Below, one piece after another: positions 43,632 through 52,394 of a stretch of 64,000 bases of DNA. A program made the translations under genes and the position numbers. Source of the stretch: Mesorhizobium sp. AR07 (GTDB lineage: Bacteria; Pseudomonadota; Alphaproteobacteria; Rhizobiales; Rhizobiaceae); NCBI RefSeq assembly GCF_024746815.1, contig NZ_CP080529.1, positions 62,001 through 126,000 of the forward strand, read 5' to 3'. The notes below the pieces were generated by a model. It ran no database searches and was not told where the DNA came from. It saw only the letters and a list, made by a program, of their open reading frames with translations. Numbering within the stretch: position 1 is the first letter of the stretch; each line of letters begins with the position of its first letter.

Positions 43632-45285
43632 GGGTCTGACGCACTCTCGATGATATTTTCTTTCAGGCAGCACCGATCAAACGTGCTTGGAGAAGGTCAA
43701 GCTTTCCGCGGCCGTACATCTGCCGTTTTACAAGCTTGAGCTTGGTGATCTGTCCTTCCGTCTGCCCGTTGGACCATGGCTCGGTGATCGCGGCGCGGAC
43801 GGCAGCGCGGTCGCGAATGATGCCATTGGCGAAAGACGCAATGAGGCTTTTGCTGGCGTCGGCGATCCACGGCTCGAGCTCATCGGCGACTTTCTTGCGG
43901 ATCATGGAATGGAAACCAGCGATCAGATTGCGTGCTTCCACCAGCATGGGCACACCCGCCTCGATGACGGCGATCATCACAGTGTCGGTTTTGTTCAGAT
44001 GATCGCGCGCCGTCGTCATTAACCGTGCGATCGTTCTGGCTGATGGCACCTTGTGGAGTTGCTGATCGGATGCCTGTTCGGCGCGTCGTCGTCGCCTCGC
44101 CCATTCGCTGACGACACCCAGACGTCCCCGAAAGCCCTTTGTCTTCAGCCGTCGCCAAAGCTCGCTTGCATTGTGGCAACCAGATTTCCATTGCCCGTCC
44201 AGGAAGGGCAGCCAGGCTTCGAGTGAACTCTGGCGGACGCGGAAGATATCGGTCCGCTGGCCACGGACCACTTGACGGACCAGCTTACGGCTGTGGCCGG
44301 TGCGACGCACGATCTCCTTGATGGGGATGTCTTCGCTGGCAAGTTTCATGATTGCCGCATTTGTCTCCTCACGCCGCAGATAGCCTTCGTATTGCCGCTT
44401 CTCCGCGTAGGTGAGCAGATCGGGATTGATCGTCGTAGCGCCGATCGCAGTTCGGATTGTCCGCATCGACTTGCGGACGGCGTCGAGGAAAGCCGCACTC
44501 GCATTCTCCATGAGATGCCAGCGGTCGGCGACCTGAACCGCTTCGGGCAACGCCTTCGCGGTCGCTTCACCGTAACCGCCGCCGCGGTCGCGCGAGACGG
44601 TTTCGATCTGAGGATGGTCGGCGAGCCAAGCCTCGACGGTGGCAACCTCACGATCAGGCAACAGCGTCACGATCCGCCGCCGCTCCAGATCACAGACGAT
44701 CGTGCCGTAACGATGGCCGCGACGGAAGGCCCAATCATCAATGCCGACAATTTTGAGAGGATCTGTTTGCAAACAGGCCCGTCGCCGCACCACCCGCAGC
44801 AGCGTGTCATTACTGACCGGGACCATCAGCCGCTTCGCAAAACTGGCCGCCGGCCGGCCGCCGAGCGCCAGCCCAAGATGATGAACGATACACTCCAATC
44901 GCGAGGTCCGGCGGGATCGCTCGGCGACAACGCAGTCGTCAAAGCGTTCAGCGAAGATTCGTCGACGGCACAATGGCGCATCGCAGATAAAGCGGCGGGC
45001 GACGAGGTGAAGCTCTACCTTCATCCCGGTACAGGGAAGATCCGAAACTCGTCGAAGATAGCGGCTATGGATCCGGTGCGACACTCTGCGGCAAAGAGGG
45101 CAAGGTCGCGCTGACGCCCCTGAGCGGGCGGTAACGGCAATCACTCCTTCGCTCTCGGCGATGGCCTCGACGGCTAATCCCGCCGGGATCAACGACGACA
45201 AACGCAAATTTCTCACCATGGTGCTGATTCCCCTCAGAAAACAGCACAACGCCAGCAGCGAAAATCATCAAATGTGAGTCAGAGC
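43632..45285 (-). mobile_element. ISL3-family insertion sequence
   Basis: Ends GGGTCTGACGCACTC (43632) and, read inward from 45285, GGCTCTGACTCACA are related inverted repeats. Directly outside both ends is CCCTTTTG (43624-43631 and 45286-45293), an 8-bp target duplication as expected for ISL3. It lies inside the right end of the IS21 element and is therefore younger. Size 1654 bp with one intact transposase. Confidence 0.85.
43663..45216 (-). CDS. ISL3-family transposase
   Basis: About 517 aa from MVRNLRLSS (an earlier in-frame start at 45249 also exists). N-terminal zinc finger (CPLCRRVSHRIHSRY, CDAPLCRRRIF), then the DDE core: VGIDDWAFRRGHRYGTIVCD, RDRGGGYGEA and, near the C-terminus, WSNGQTEGQITKLKLVKRQMYGR. 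No frame defects, so it may still be active. Confidence 0.9.
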   Translation of the reverse strand: MRNLRLSSLIPAGLAVEAIAESEGVIAVTARSGASARPCPLCRRVSHRIHSRYLRRVSDLPCTGMKVELHLVARRFICDAPLCRRRIFAERFDDCVVAERSRRTSRLECIVHHLGLALGGRPAASFAKRLMVPVSNDTLLRVVRRRACLQTDPLKIVGIDDWAFRRGHRYGTIVCDLERRRIVTLLPDREVATVEAWLADHPQIETVSRDRGGGYGEATAKALPEAVQVADRWHLMENASAAFLDAVRKSMRTIRTAIGATTINPDLLTYAEKRQYEGYLRREETNAAIMKLASEDIPIKEIVRRTGHSRKLVRQVVRGQRTDIFRVRQSSLEAWLPFLDGQWKSGCHNASELWRRLKTKGFRGRLGVVSEWARRRRRAEQASDQQLHKVPSARTIARLMTTARDHLNKTDTVMIAVIEAGVPMLVEARNLIAGFHSMIRKKVADELEPWIADASKSLIASFANGIIRDRAAVRAAITEPWSNGQTEGQITKLKLVKRQMYGRGKLDLLQARLIGAA

Positions 45286-45331
45286 CCCTTTTGCGCGAAA
45301 ATACAGGGTCCCGATTCCACGGTCATTGACA

Positions 45332-45590
45332 CTCCGGGTCGTCGAGGAGCGCGTCACAGAGGCCGAGCGAGTCGCCGCCGTCAGGATCCGGGCGGGCTCG
45401 GGGTTCGACCTGCGCATCCGCGACATCGCCCAGATCGGCATCATGCGATCGGAACTCGATGAGACGCTCGCGCGCCTGCAGACCCTCGACGGCGCATTCG
45501 AGGAAATCGAGGTTACGCGCGGGCACGCCAAGAAGGTCTCCGAAGCCCCCGACAAAGTGCGCTCCGACATCGTCAAGAAGGCGTTCAAAA
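45332..45590 (+). other. Unidentified coding-like fragment right of IS21
   Basis: The plus-strand frame reads RVVEERVTEAERVAAVRIRA...MRSELDETLARLQTLDGAF...PDKVRSDIVKKAF, helical and plausible as protein, but with no start (the IS21 end is at its 5' side) and ending in a junction with a PEBP fragment. I cannot name it. Confidence 0.3.
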
Positions 45591-45595
45591 GCGAT

Positions 45596-45735
45596 CTCTG
45601 CCTTGCCGAGTGTATTCATATGCACCATGAAGCCAACCAGAGCCGCGCTTGCGTCGGCATCGAGATCGAGCTTCTCTACCTTCAATGCATGCACTGTGAA
45701 GATGTAGCGGTGAGCCGGACCAGGAGGGGGAGCTG
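45596..45735 (-). pseudogene. C-terminal fragment of a PEBP/YbhB-family gene
   Basis: Leftward it reads PPPGPAHRYIFTVHALKVEK then SAALVGFMVHMNTLGKAEI, the conserved C-terminal part of Raf-kinase-inhibitor-like (YbhB/YbcL) proteins. It is joined upstream to a kdgK fragment and downstream to unrelated DNA. Confidence 0.7.
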
Positions 45736-45756
45736 CACCGCCGTGCTGACAGCTGA

Positions 45757-46176
45757 TGGCGCCAGAATCGCCAGGGTGATGCCGAAAAAGAAGACGGCAT
45801 TCGCAGCAGCCTCGACGGCATCGCGCACGGCGTCGCCGTCATCCGCCAATAGCCTGGCCGCCGAGGCCGAACGTCAATAGGAAAAGCTGCGCTCGCCTTC
45901 CTTCAGATGGATCATGTAGAGCCCGGGGCTGCGCCCGGCGATCCGCTGGACGAAGTGGGTTCTTATTCCGGCTTGCTCGATGAATCCGATCATCTCATCG
46001 GAAATCGTGTCCGTGCCGACAGCCGTAAACTAGTCGACCGACCATACCTTTGGCAGGAAGGCGCGTAGATAATAGGCGGTGTTGAAGGTGTCGCCGGCAA
46101 AACCCTTGCGCATGAGGCCGCCTTCCGCCTGCCGCAACTCCACCATGCATTCGCCGATACAGAGAACCGAGCCTGC
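45757..46176 (-). pseudogene. 2-keto-3-deoxygluconate kinase-like (PfkB) gene fragment with two stops
   Basis: Leftward frame: VLCIGECMVELRQAEGG, GFAGDTFNTAYYLRAFLP, then an in-frame TAG (46030-46032) where Tyr is expected, TDTISDEMIGFIEQAGI, GRSPGLYMIHLKEGERSF, a TGA (45874-45876) where Trp is expected (SY-stop-RSASAARLLA), and FFFGITLAILAP before the junction with the PEBP fragment. Homologous to the N-terminal half of KdgK. Clearly dead. Confidence 0.75.
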
Positions 46177-46224
46177 CACGCTGTCAGCGGATTATGAGTC
46201 TGGAGAGTTTCAAGGGGACACTCT

Positions 46225-47055
46225 TTAAGGTAGCGCCCGCCGGTTCGATGCGGCTGTCGCGCTATGGTCGCGTTCGTCGCCGGTGTGGCCGAGCCGGCTC
46301 GACAGGTCTGCCGCCGCGTCCTGGAGGCTGCGCAGGTAGCTGGCGTGGTTCCTGAGGCCGTCTTCCTTCGGCGTGACCAGGCAGAGCGTGGCGACGCAGA
46401 TCCGGTCGGCCTGATAGACCGGCACGGCAAAACAATGGGTAAAGGTCTCGACTGTGCTGTTGAAGGTGAAGTAGCCGACCCTGGCCGCCTCGCGCACCTG
46501 CCCGATGAAGTACGCCGGATCGAGCCACTGGCCGTCGGGCATGCGGAAATCTTCCTTCGGGATGAAATCCACGATCTCGGCGTCGCTCATATGCGAGACG
46601 AGAAGCCGTCCCGACGCAGTCCACGGGATCGGCACCTGGTCGCCGACATTGGAGGAAATCCGGAACGGCCGGATGCCTTCCTTCATCTGCGCGACAGTGT
46701 ATTTGTTGCCTTCGAGCAGGCACATCTGCGCGGTCTCGCGCGTCTCTTCGGCGATCTTGGTCAACAGCTTGTCGCATTCGCGCATCAGGTCGAACTGCTC
46801 GGCATAGGCCATGCCGAGGAAATACAGTTTTCGCCCGAGGAAGACGCGACCGTCATCTCCGCGATACTCCAGCATGCCTTGCCGCATCATCAGATTGACG
46901 AGTTCATAGACCGAGGAGCGTGGCGCGCGGATCGCCTGCGCGATTTCGTTGGGCCGCATCGGCTGGCGTTTCTGGCGCAGGAAATCCAGTATCTCGAAGG
47001 CGCGGTCGAGGCCGCGCGCCCGGCGATTGATCATGTCCACTGAAACGTCATCCAT
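46225..47055 (-). CDS. IclR-family transcriptional regulator
   Basis: About 276 aa from ATG 47055 (MDDVSVDMINRR). N-terminal winged HTH (LDRAFEILDFLRQKRQPMRPNEIAQAI, SVYELVNLMMRQGML) and the IclR effector domain (GNKYTVAQMKEGIRPFRISS, PIPWTASGRLLVSHMSD). It is the last gene of the leftward ridA/ABC operon, which it most likely controls; a TGTCC-N8-GGACA palindrome lies in front of the first gene. Confidence 0.9.
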   Translation of the reverse strand: MDDVSVDMINRRARGLDRAFEILDFLRQKRQPMRPNEIAQAIRAPRSSVYELVNLMMRQGMLEYRGDDGRVFLGRKLYFLGMAYAEQFDLMRECDKLLTKIAEETRETAQMCLLEGNKYTVAQMKEGIRPFRISSNVGDQVPIPWTASGRLLVSHMSDAEIVDFIPKEDFRMPDGQWLDPAYFIGQVREAARVGYFTFNSTVETFTHCFAVPVYQADRICVATLCLVTPKEDGLRNHASYLRSLQDAAADLSSRLGHTGDERDHSATAASNRRALP

Positions 47056-47103
47056 GCGCCGCCTCCTGGGCATAAATCTGATAGAATACCGCCTTGCTCA
47101 CCG

Positions 47104-47487
47104 TCACTTTACCTTGTAGGCGACGCAATCGACCTCGACTTTGCAATCGACCATCATCCGTGACTGGACACAAGCACGGGCCGGCGGGTTGGCCCCGAAA
47201 TACTCGGCATAGACGCCGTTGAAGGTCCAGAAATCGCGCGGGTCGTCGAGCCATACGCCGACGCGCACGAGGTCTTCGAGGCCATAATCCGCTTCCTTCA
47301 GGATGGCGATCATGTTCTCGATCGCCTTGCGGCTTTCGGCGATGATGCCGCCACTGACGATCTCGCCCTTTTCCATGGCGACCTGACCGGATACATAGAG
47401 CCAGCCATTGGCCTCGACGGCGCGGGCGAAAGGCAATGCTTGCTTGCCTGCCCCGGTTTCGCCGGTGCCGTAGCGCTTGATCGTCAT
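47104..47487 (-). CDS. RidA family (YjgF/UK114) protein
   Basis: A 127-aa RidA-type imine deaminase: LPFARAVEANGWLYVSGQVA, ESRKAIENMIAILKEADYG and the conserved Arg-containing NPPARACVQSRMMVDCKVEVDCVA. RidA proteins hydrolyse reactive enamines and imines formed by PLP enzymes. Its place in an amino-acid transporter operon fits amino-acid catabolism. Confidence 0.9.
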   Translation of the reverse strand: MTIKRYGTGETGAGKQALPFARAVEANGWLYVSGQVAMEKGEIVSGGIIAESRKAIENMIAILKEADYGLEDLVRVGVWLDDPRDFWTFNGVYAEYFGANPPARACVQSRMMVDCKVEVDCVAYKVK

Positions 47488-47504
47488 ACTAATTCTCCGA
47501 ATGC

Positions 47505-48272
47505 TCAGGTGAAGGTTGAGGTCTTGAGGAATTCCGCCAGCCGCTCGGTCTGCGGCTTCAGGAACATCTCGCGCGGGTTGCCCTCTTCGCCGATGCGGCC
47601 CTGGTTCATGAAGATGACGCGCGAGGAGACCTCGTAGGCAAAACGCATCTCATGGGTGACGAGCAGCATGCTCATGCCGTCCTGCGCCAGGTCCTTGATG
47701 ACCTGGAGCACTTCGTTGACCAGTTCCGGGTCGAGCGCCGAGGTGACTTCGTCGAACAGCATCAGCTTGGGATTCATGGCGATTGCCCTCGCGATGGCGA
47801 CGCGCTGCTGCTGGCCGCCGGAAAGCTGGCCGGGATAACGATCTGCGCGATCGCCGAGGCCGACACGCTGCAGCCATTTCTCGGCTGTCGCGCGCGCCTC
47901 GTCGCGATTCATGCCCTTCACCTTGACCAGGCCGAGCATGACATTGGCGGCGGCGCTCATATGCGGAAACAAATTGAACTGCTGGAAGGCCATGCCGGTC
48001 ATCGCGCGCTGACGGGCGATCTCGGCCTCCTTCTTTCGGCGGCGCACGCCGCCGGCCGTCTCGTAGCCGATCTCCTCGCCGTCGATGCGGATCGATCCGC
48101 CCTGAAAGTCCTCCAGCATATTGATGCAGCGCAGCATGGTCGTCTTGCCGGAGCCGCTGGAGCCGATGATGGCGATGACCTCGCCCTGGCGCATGGTGCA
48201 GTCGACGCCCTTGAGGACTTCGACCAGACCGTACTGCTTGTGAAGGTCGCGTATTTCGAGAAGGTTTTTCAT
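47505..48272 (-). CDS. Polar amino-acid ABC transporter ATP-binding protein
   Basis: 255 aa. Walker A GSSGSGKTT, Q-loop FNLFPHM, signature LSGGQQQRVAIARA, Walker B LMLFDEVTSALD, H-loop VTHEM. It closely follows the GlnQ/HisP pattern, including the extra RRKKEAEI insertion before the Q-loop. Start MKNLLEIRDLHKQYG at 48272, 11 bp after the permease stop. Confidence 0.93.
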   Translation of the reverse strand: MKNLLEIRDLHKQYGLVEVLKGVDCTMRQGEVIAIIGSSGSGKTTMLRCINMLEDFQGGSIRIDGEEIGYETAGGVRRRKKEAEIARQRAMTGMAFQQFNLFPHMSAAANVMLGLVKVKGMNRDEARATAEKWLQRVGLGDRADRYPGQLSGGQQQRVAIARAIAMNPKLMLFDEVTSALDPELVNEVLQVIKDLAQDGMSMLLVTHEMRFAYEVSSRVIFMNQGRIGEEGNPREMFLKPQTERLAEFLKTSTFT

Positions 48273-48283
48273 GACGGTCGGTC

Positions 48284-48946
48284 TCACGACGGGATGGAGG
48301 TTTTGCGCTCGACGTAGCGGCCGAAACGCTCGATGCCGTAATTGACGGCGAAATAGAGGAAGCCCGCGAAGAAATAGAATTCGAGGCTCATGAAGGTGCG
48401 CGAGATCAGCTCCTGGGTCCGAAGCAAAAGCTCGGCGACGCCGATGATTGACAGCAGCGTCGACGCCTTGACCATCTCGGCCGCAGTGTTGACCCAGGCG
48501 GGAAGCACCTGGCGCAGCGCCTGCGGGCCGAGCACATATGCGAAGGTCTGCGCAAACGTCAGCCCGATCGCCTTGGCGGCCTCGGTCTGGCCCTTGGGGA
48601 TCGACTGCAGCGCACCGCGCACGATCTCGCCGACATGCGAGCTGCAGAACACGGCAAGCGCCAGAACGCCGGCCTGGAACGGCCCGAGATCGATGCCGAT
48701 AGTGCCAAGCACATAGTAGCTCGCCAGCACCAACACGAGCACCGGCGTGCCGCGGATGAAATCGGTATAGCCCCGCACCAGCCAGCGCAGCGGCCGCGCA
48801 CCATAAGTCAGCGCCAGGCCGACGCCGATGCCGAGGATGGTGCCGACGCAGATCGCCAGAAGCGAAATGGAGATGGTGACGCCGATGCCCTTGAGGATGG
48901 GGATGCGGGCGAGCCACAGAGTTTCAAAGAATGTCACAAGTTCCAT
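48284..48946 (-). CDS. Polar amino-acid ABC transporter permease
   Basis: 220 aa from ATG 48946 (MELVTFFETLWLARI). About five transmembrane spans and the HisM/GlnP EAA loop (EAAKAIGLTFAQTFAYVLGPQALRQVLP), plus RGYTDFIRGTPVLVLVL typical of the family. Pairs with the upstream permease, five bases away, to form a heterodimeric channel. Confidence 0.92.
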   Translation of the reverse strand: MELVTFFETLWLARIPILKGIGVTISISLLAICVGTILGIGVGLALTYGARPLRWLVRGYTDFIRGTPVLVLVLASYYVLGTIGIDLGPFQAGVLALAVFCSSHVGEIVRGALQSIPKGQTEAAKAIGLTFAQTFAYVLGPQALRQVLPAWVNTAAEMVKASTLLSIIGVAELLLRTQELISRTFMSLEFYFFAGFLYFAVNYGIERFGRYVERKTSIPS

Positions 48947-48951
48947 GGCGA

Positions 48952-49614
48952 TCACCGGGGAATGGACATGCGCCGCTCGAGCTGGCGCAGCAGGGCTGCG
49001 AGCACCGAGCAGGTGGCGACATAAAGGCAGCTGGCGACCATCCACGTCTCGATGACGCGGAAGGTCTCGACATTGATCTTGCGGGCCTCGAAGGTGAGTT
49101 CGGGGACGGCGATCGCCGCGGCGAGCGACGTGTCCTTGAACAGCGAGATGAGGGTGCTGCTCAGCGACGGCAACACGTTGCGCAACATCAGCGGCATGAT
49201 GACCGAGCTCCGGATCTGCATTTCGCTCAGGCCGATCGCCAGTCCGGCTTCGCGCAGCCCGTGCGGCACCGACAGCAGCCCGCCCCTGAACACTTCGGCG
49301 AGATAGGCGCCCGAATAGATCGAGAGCGTGAAGACGAAGCTCTCGATCTTGCCGAGCTTCACGCCAAGCTGCGGCAAGGCAAAGAAGGCGAACAGGACCA
49401 GCACCAAGATCGGTGTGTTGCGGATTACCGTGACGTAAATCCGGGCCGGATGGCGGAAGCCCCCCGACTTCGACAGCAGCCCGAAGGCCGTGACGAGACC
49501 GAGCACACAGCCGATGGCGATTGACACGAAGGCAAGGCCAAGACTGAGCGCCAGACCTTCGAGCAACAGATCGAAGCTGCGCCAGACCGCGGAGAAATTG
49601 AGGGTGTAGCCCAT
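48952..49614 (-). CDS. Polar amino-acid ABC transporter permease
   Basis: 220 aa from ATG 49614 (MGYTLNFSAVWRSFD). Five spans; YVTVIRNTPILVLVLFAFF and the EAA loop REAGLAIGLSEMQIRSSVIMPLMLRNVLP. Second half of the permease pair. An upstream in-frame start at 49653 is less likely. Confidence 0.92.
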   Translation of the reverse strand: MGYTLNFSAVWRSFDLLLEGLALSLGLAFVSIAIGCVLGLVTAFGLLSKSGGFRHPARIYVTVIRNTPILVLVLFAFFALPQLGVKLGKIESFVFTLSIYSGAYLAEVFRGGLLSVPHGLREAGLAIGLSEMQIRSSVIMPLMLRNVLPSLSSTLISLFKDTSLAAAIAVPELTFEARKINVETFRVIETWMVASCLYVATCSVLAALLRQLERRMSIPR

Positions 49615-49683
49615 GATGCCAAACAGCTCCGAGAGGGGACGGCGGCCCGGCACGTCATGCCGAACCGCGCCGACTGGTAAAGC

Positions 49684-50523
49684 TTACTTGTACTCGACAG
49701 GGAAGCCGATCTGCGGCGGTGCCAGCTCCTTGCCGAACCAGGTCTTGTAGGAGTTCGCGTAGAAATCGAACTCGACGCCGGTCATCGCTTCATGCAGCGC
49801 GGTGTTGACAAAGTTCAGCCAATCCTGATCGCCACGCTTGACGCCGCAGGCATAGGTCTGGGGGTTCCAGCCATAGCCTGCGTCCTTGTAGCGGTCCGGG
49901 TTCTGCTTCATGTACCAGGCCAGCGACGACTGGTCTGTGGCAACCGCATCGGCGCGGTCCGATTCCAGCGCCTGATAGATCAGGTCGACGGAATCATACT
50001 GGTCGACCTTGGCCGCCGGCAGGGCCGCATGCACCATCGCTTCGGCATAGACGTTCTGCAGGACGGATATGGTGACTGCGGAACCGGCCGCCTTCAGCGC
50101 GGCATAGTCGGCATATTTGCTGTCGGCCTTCAGCATCAGGCCGACGCCTTCGCGGTAGTAGGGAATGGTGAAGGCGATCTGCTGCGCGCGCTCGCCGGTC
50201 ACAGTCATGAACTGGCAAGTCAGGTCCACCTTGTTGGTGGTGATGTTGGGAATGCGGGCGTCCGACGACTGGTTGACGTATTCGATCTTATCCGGATCGC
50301 CGAACAGCGCCTTGGCAACAATCCGACCCATGTCGATGTCGAAGCCCTGCAGCTTGTCGTCGGCGCTCTTGAAGTGCCAAGGCGCATTGGTGCTGCCGGT
50401 GCCGAGAACGAGATGTCCGCGCGCCAGAACCTCATCGAGTTTGCTTTTCGCGTCCTGAGCGCCTGCCGATGCGGCCTGCATGAGCGCGAGCGCGGCCACA
50501 GCCGCCATGAAATAGGTCTTCAT
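49684..50523 (-). CDS. Polar amino-acid ABC transporter substrate-binding protein
   Basis: 279 aa with signal peptide MKTYFMAAVAALALMQAASA. SBP family 3 motifs: GHLVLGTGSTNAPWHF, LQGFDIDMGRIVAKALFG, DLTCQFMTVTGERAQQIAFT. ATG 50523 follows AAAGGAACG. First gene of the operon SBP, permease, permease, ATPase, ridA, iclR. Ligand class is a polar amino acid or analogue; the exact ligand is not readable. Confidence 0.92.
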   Translation of the reverse strand: MKTYFMAAVAALALMQAASAGAQDAKSKLDEVLARGHLVLGTGSTNAPWHFKSADDKLQGFDIDMGRIVAKALFGDPDKIEYVNQSSDARIPNITTNKVDLTCQFMTVTGERAQQIAFTIPYYREGVGLMLKADSKYADYAALKAAGSAVTISVLQNVYAEAMVHAALPAAKVDQYDSVDLIYQALESDRADAVATDQSSLAWYMKQNPDRYKDAGYGWNPQTYACGVKRGDQDWLNFVNTALHEAMTGVEFDFYANSYKTWFGKELAPPQIGFPVEYK

Positions 50524-50557
50524 CACATCGTTCCTTTTCGAAAGAGTTCCCCTAAAT

Positions 50558-50575
50558 TGTCCGCTATTTTGGACA
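50558..50575. promoter_or_regulatory. Candidate IclR operator upstream of the ABC operon
   Basis: Inverted repeat TGTCC-N8-GGACA, 35 bp before the SBP start. IclR proteins bind short palindromes overlapping their own operon promoter. Leftward, a consensus TTGACA lies at 50629-50624 with a weak TTTGAT 18 bp on, so the palindrome would sit downstream of the start point and could repress. Confidence 0.45.
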
Positions 50576-50682
50576 TGTGTCTTTAATAGTGGATTGTCGA
50601 TCAAACATCCAAACTCCATAGTTTGTCAAGTGGTTCGGACGAGTGAGCTCCGAGATGAGGGCTTGGGAAGCGAAAAACGCAC

Positions 50683-50814
50683 ATGTTGCAGCAGCAAATC
50701 CAGACACTCGCCGTCCTGGTGGGCATCAATGTCGTGATGAAAGATATCAAGCGCCTTCAAGCCCACGCCGATACCCATGGTCTCAAGGTCCGGCCGCACA
50801 TCAAGACGCACTAG
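50683..50814 (+). pseudogene. N-terminal fragment of a D-threonine-aldolase-like gene
   Basis: ATG 50683 reads IQTLAVLVGINVVMKDIKRL, AHADTHGL and RPHIKTH then TAG. This is the start of the alanine-racemase-N-fold D-threonine aldolase/DSD1 family, ending at the PLP-lysine segment; the lysine that would follow (HIKTHK) is replaced by the stop. The rest of the gene is gone. It is divergent from the ABC operon. Confidence 0.7.
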
Positions 50815-50824
50815 CTTGCGGCCA

Positions 50825-51127
50825 TAAGCGTTGAACGGCTCGACAGGATCGTTGAGGCGCTAGCAGTGCTTAAGGATACGGATGTCGAGGATGGTTTCGA
50901 CGAAATCCTCCTCCAGCCCGGACTCTCAAGGGAGATGAAAGCCTCGCTCGCGCTCACTATCAAGGCGTCAATGCTCCGGCGCGGCCTGTCTATCGAGGAA
51001 GCTTCTGAAGCGGTGGGTATCTAGGCGGATATCCTGCTTCGGATCGTTGAGAATGGGCAGATGGCCGGGACCAGCCTCGGGAGGCTGCACAGGATCGTGG
51101 AAGCGCTGGAGACGCTCGATCCGGGGC
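50825..51127 (+). pseudogene. Helix-turn-helix (XRE-like) regulator remnant
   Basis: Frame VERLDRIVEALAVLKDTDVE, SREMKASLALTIKASMLRRG and LSIEEASEAVGI, then a TAG at 51022-51024, then RIVENGQMAGTSLGRLHRIVEALETL. Helical and HTH-like in layout, resembling small XRE antitoxin-type proteins. The in-frame stop and lack of a start make it a relic. Confidence 0.4.
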
Positions 51128-51159
51128 GGAAGCTATCCACAGGGCATCCAGTTTGGCTG

Positions 51160-51263
51160 GGGTTCTTGGAAGCTTTTCGAACTTTCTGCATTGCGCCTTC
51201 AGTCGAATTGCGAGTGCTTATGAAAGAGATTGGGTATCAGGACTCGCTATTGGGCAAGCTTGA
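51160..51263. repeat. About 100-bp dispersed repeat, copy A
   Basis: Begins GGTTCTTGGAAGCTTTTCGA and ends CTATTGGGCAAGCTTGA. About 85% identical to 57419-57524, same orientation. One frame translates as GFLEAFRTFCIAPSVELRVL in both, but no full gene is present. Confidence 0.75.
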
Positions 51264-51527
51264 CGATTCTAGAGGGCATGCAGGGTCTCGCTGCCGAAAA
51301 TTCCTGCGAAACCTGCCGCTTGAACTCGACGCTGTGGGTCCGGTGCTTTGCCATGGGCTTTCATGAAAGCCCCGCTATCCGGTCAATTACTGAAAACCAT
51401 CCGTCCGGCTCAAGGGGCCCACTCCACGACCCTCCGGGCCTCGAATTTGACGCGCGACCCTTTCACTGCAACAATATTAACGACTTGTTTACCAAGCGTC
51501 AGTCATCGCGGGGAACTGGGGGAAAAT

Positions 51528-52394
51528 TTGGAACCGTTTCTGGGTGCGAACCGCCTTAATTGGGATGATCGGGCCGAACTGCATTCGACCGACACAACGG
51601 GCAGCTACCAGATTGAAAATGTGCTGGCAGGCGGCTCCAATCTCTATGAACTGGAAACGGGCGAGGTCGGCGATATTTTCGGCAGGGATATCGTACACTT
51701 GCAGTGTCATATCGGGCTCGACACGATCAGCCTGAAGAATCTCGGCGCGGGCAGCGTGACTGGTCTCGACTTTTCGCCGACCGCGATCGCAGCTGCGCGG
51801 GATTTCGCCGCGAAGGCAGGCGTTGATGTGCGCTTCGTGGAAGCGCCACTGTTCGAGGCCGTCGAAGCGCTCGGCCGAACCTTTGACATCGCTTACGTTA
51901 CCTGGGGTTCTGTAAACTGGCTGGACGATGTATTCCGCTGGGCGCGAGTCGTTGCCGAGCTTCTGCGACCAGGCGGGCGGCTCTATATGGCCGAGGGCCA
52001 TCCTTTGATGTTCCAGTGTGACCGCAAGGCCGCGGCGCTGGAGTTTAAGCACGATTGGCGAACGCCTATAGCTCGGCCGCTCGCATGGAACGAGGAACGG
52101 ACCTATACCGGCGACGACCGCATTTTGAAGCATCCTCGCTATTATGAGTGGATCCATCCGATCAGCGACGTGGTGAATGCGCTGATTTCAGCGGGGCTGA
52201 CGCTCGATTTTCTGAATGAGCATGACACGGTTTCGTGGCAGCACTTTTCATTTGCAGTGAGGGCCGGCAAGGATATGTACGGCTTGCCAAGCAACTCTCC
52301 CAAGATCCCAATGGCCTATTCCATCGGCGCGACGAAGCGAAGCGTCGGCAAGATACCATACCTTGTTGCTCCCAAAGCGATTGAGGGCCACTAG
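51528..52394 (+). CDS. Class I SAM-dependent methyltransferase
   Basis: About 288 aa from TTG 51528, which has GGGGGA just upstream; the frame opens earlier (51348) through repeat-derived DNA with atypical composition. Motif I region VHLQCHIGLDTISLKNLGAG, then VTGLDFSPTAIAAARDFA (post-I acidic Asp) and VAELLRPGGRLYMAEGHP. The C-terminal WQHFSFAVRAGKDMY closes the fold. Substrate unknown. Confidence 0.8.
   Translation: MEPFLGANRLNWDDRAELHSTDTTGSYQIENVLAGGSNLYELETGEVGDIFGRDIVHLQCHIGLDTISLKNLGAGSVTGLDFSPTAIAAARDFAAKAGVDVRFVEAPLFEAVEALGRTFDIAYVTWGSVNWLDDVFRWARVVAELLRPGGRLYMAEGHPLMFQCDRKAAALEFKHDWRTPIARPLAWNEERTYTGDDRILKHPRYYEWIHPISDVVNALISAGLTLDFLNEHDTVSWQHFSFAVRAGKDMYGLPSNSPKIPMAYSIGATKRSVGKIPYLVAPKAIEGH

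Larger units (their letters stand above)
41168..45331 (+). mobile_element. IS21-family element, interrupted by an ISL3-type element
   Basis: Left end TGTGATTTTTCGTGGAATGA (41168) and right end (45331 inward) TGTCAATGACCGTGGAATCG share CGTGGAAT and GGACCCTGT as inverted repeats. The right end becomes recognisable only after removing the insert at 43632-45285. It carries istA and istB. Flanks (ACCAAG, CTCCGG) are not a target duplication, so the neighbourhood was rearranged after insertion. Confidence 0.82.

Noticed and set aside
45323..45694. Minus-strand 123-codon gene covering 45323-45694
   Set aside because: Only its first 35 or so codons match PEBP; the remainder reads as antisense of a plus-strand fragment across a junction.
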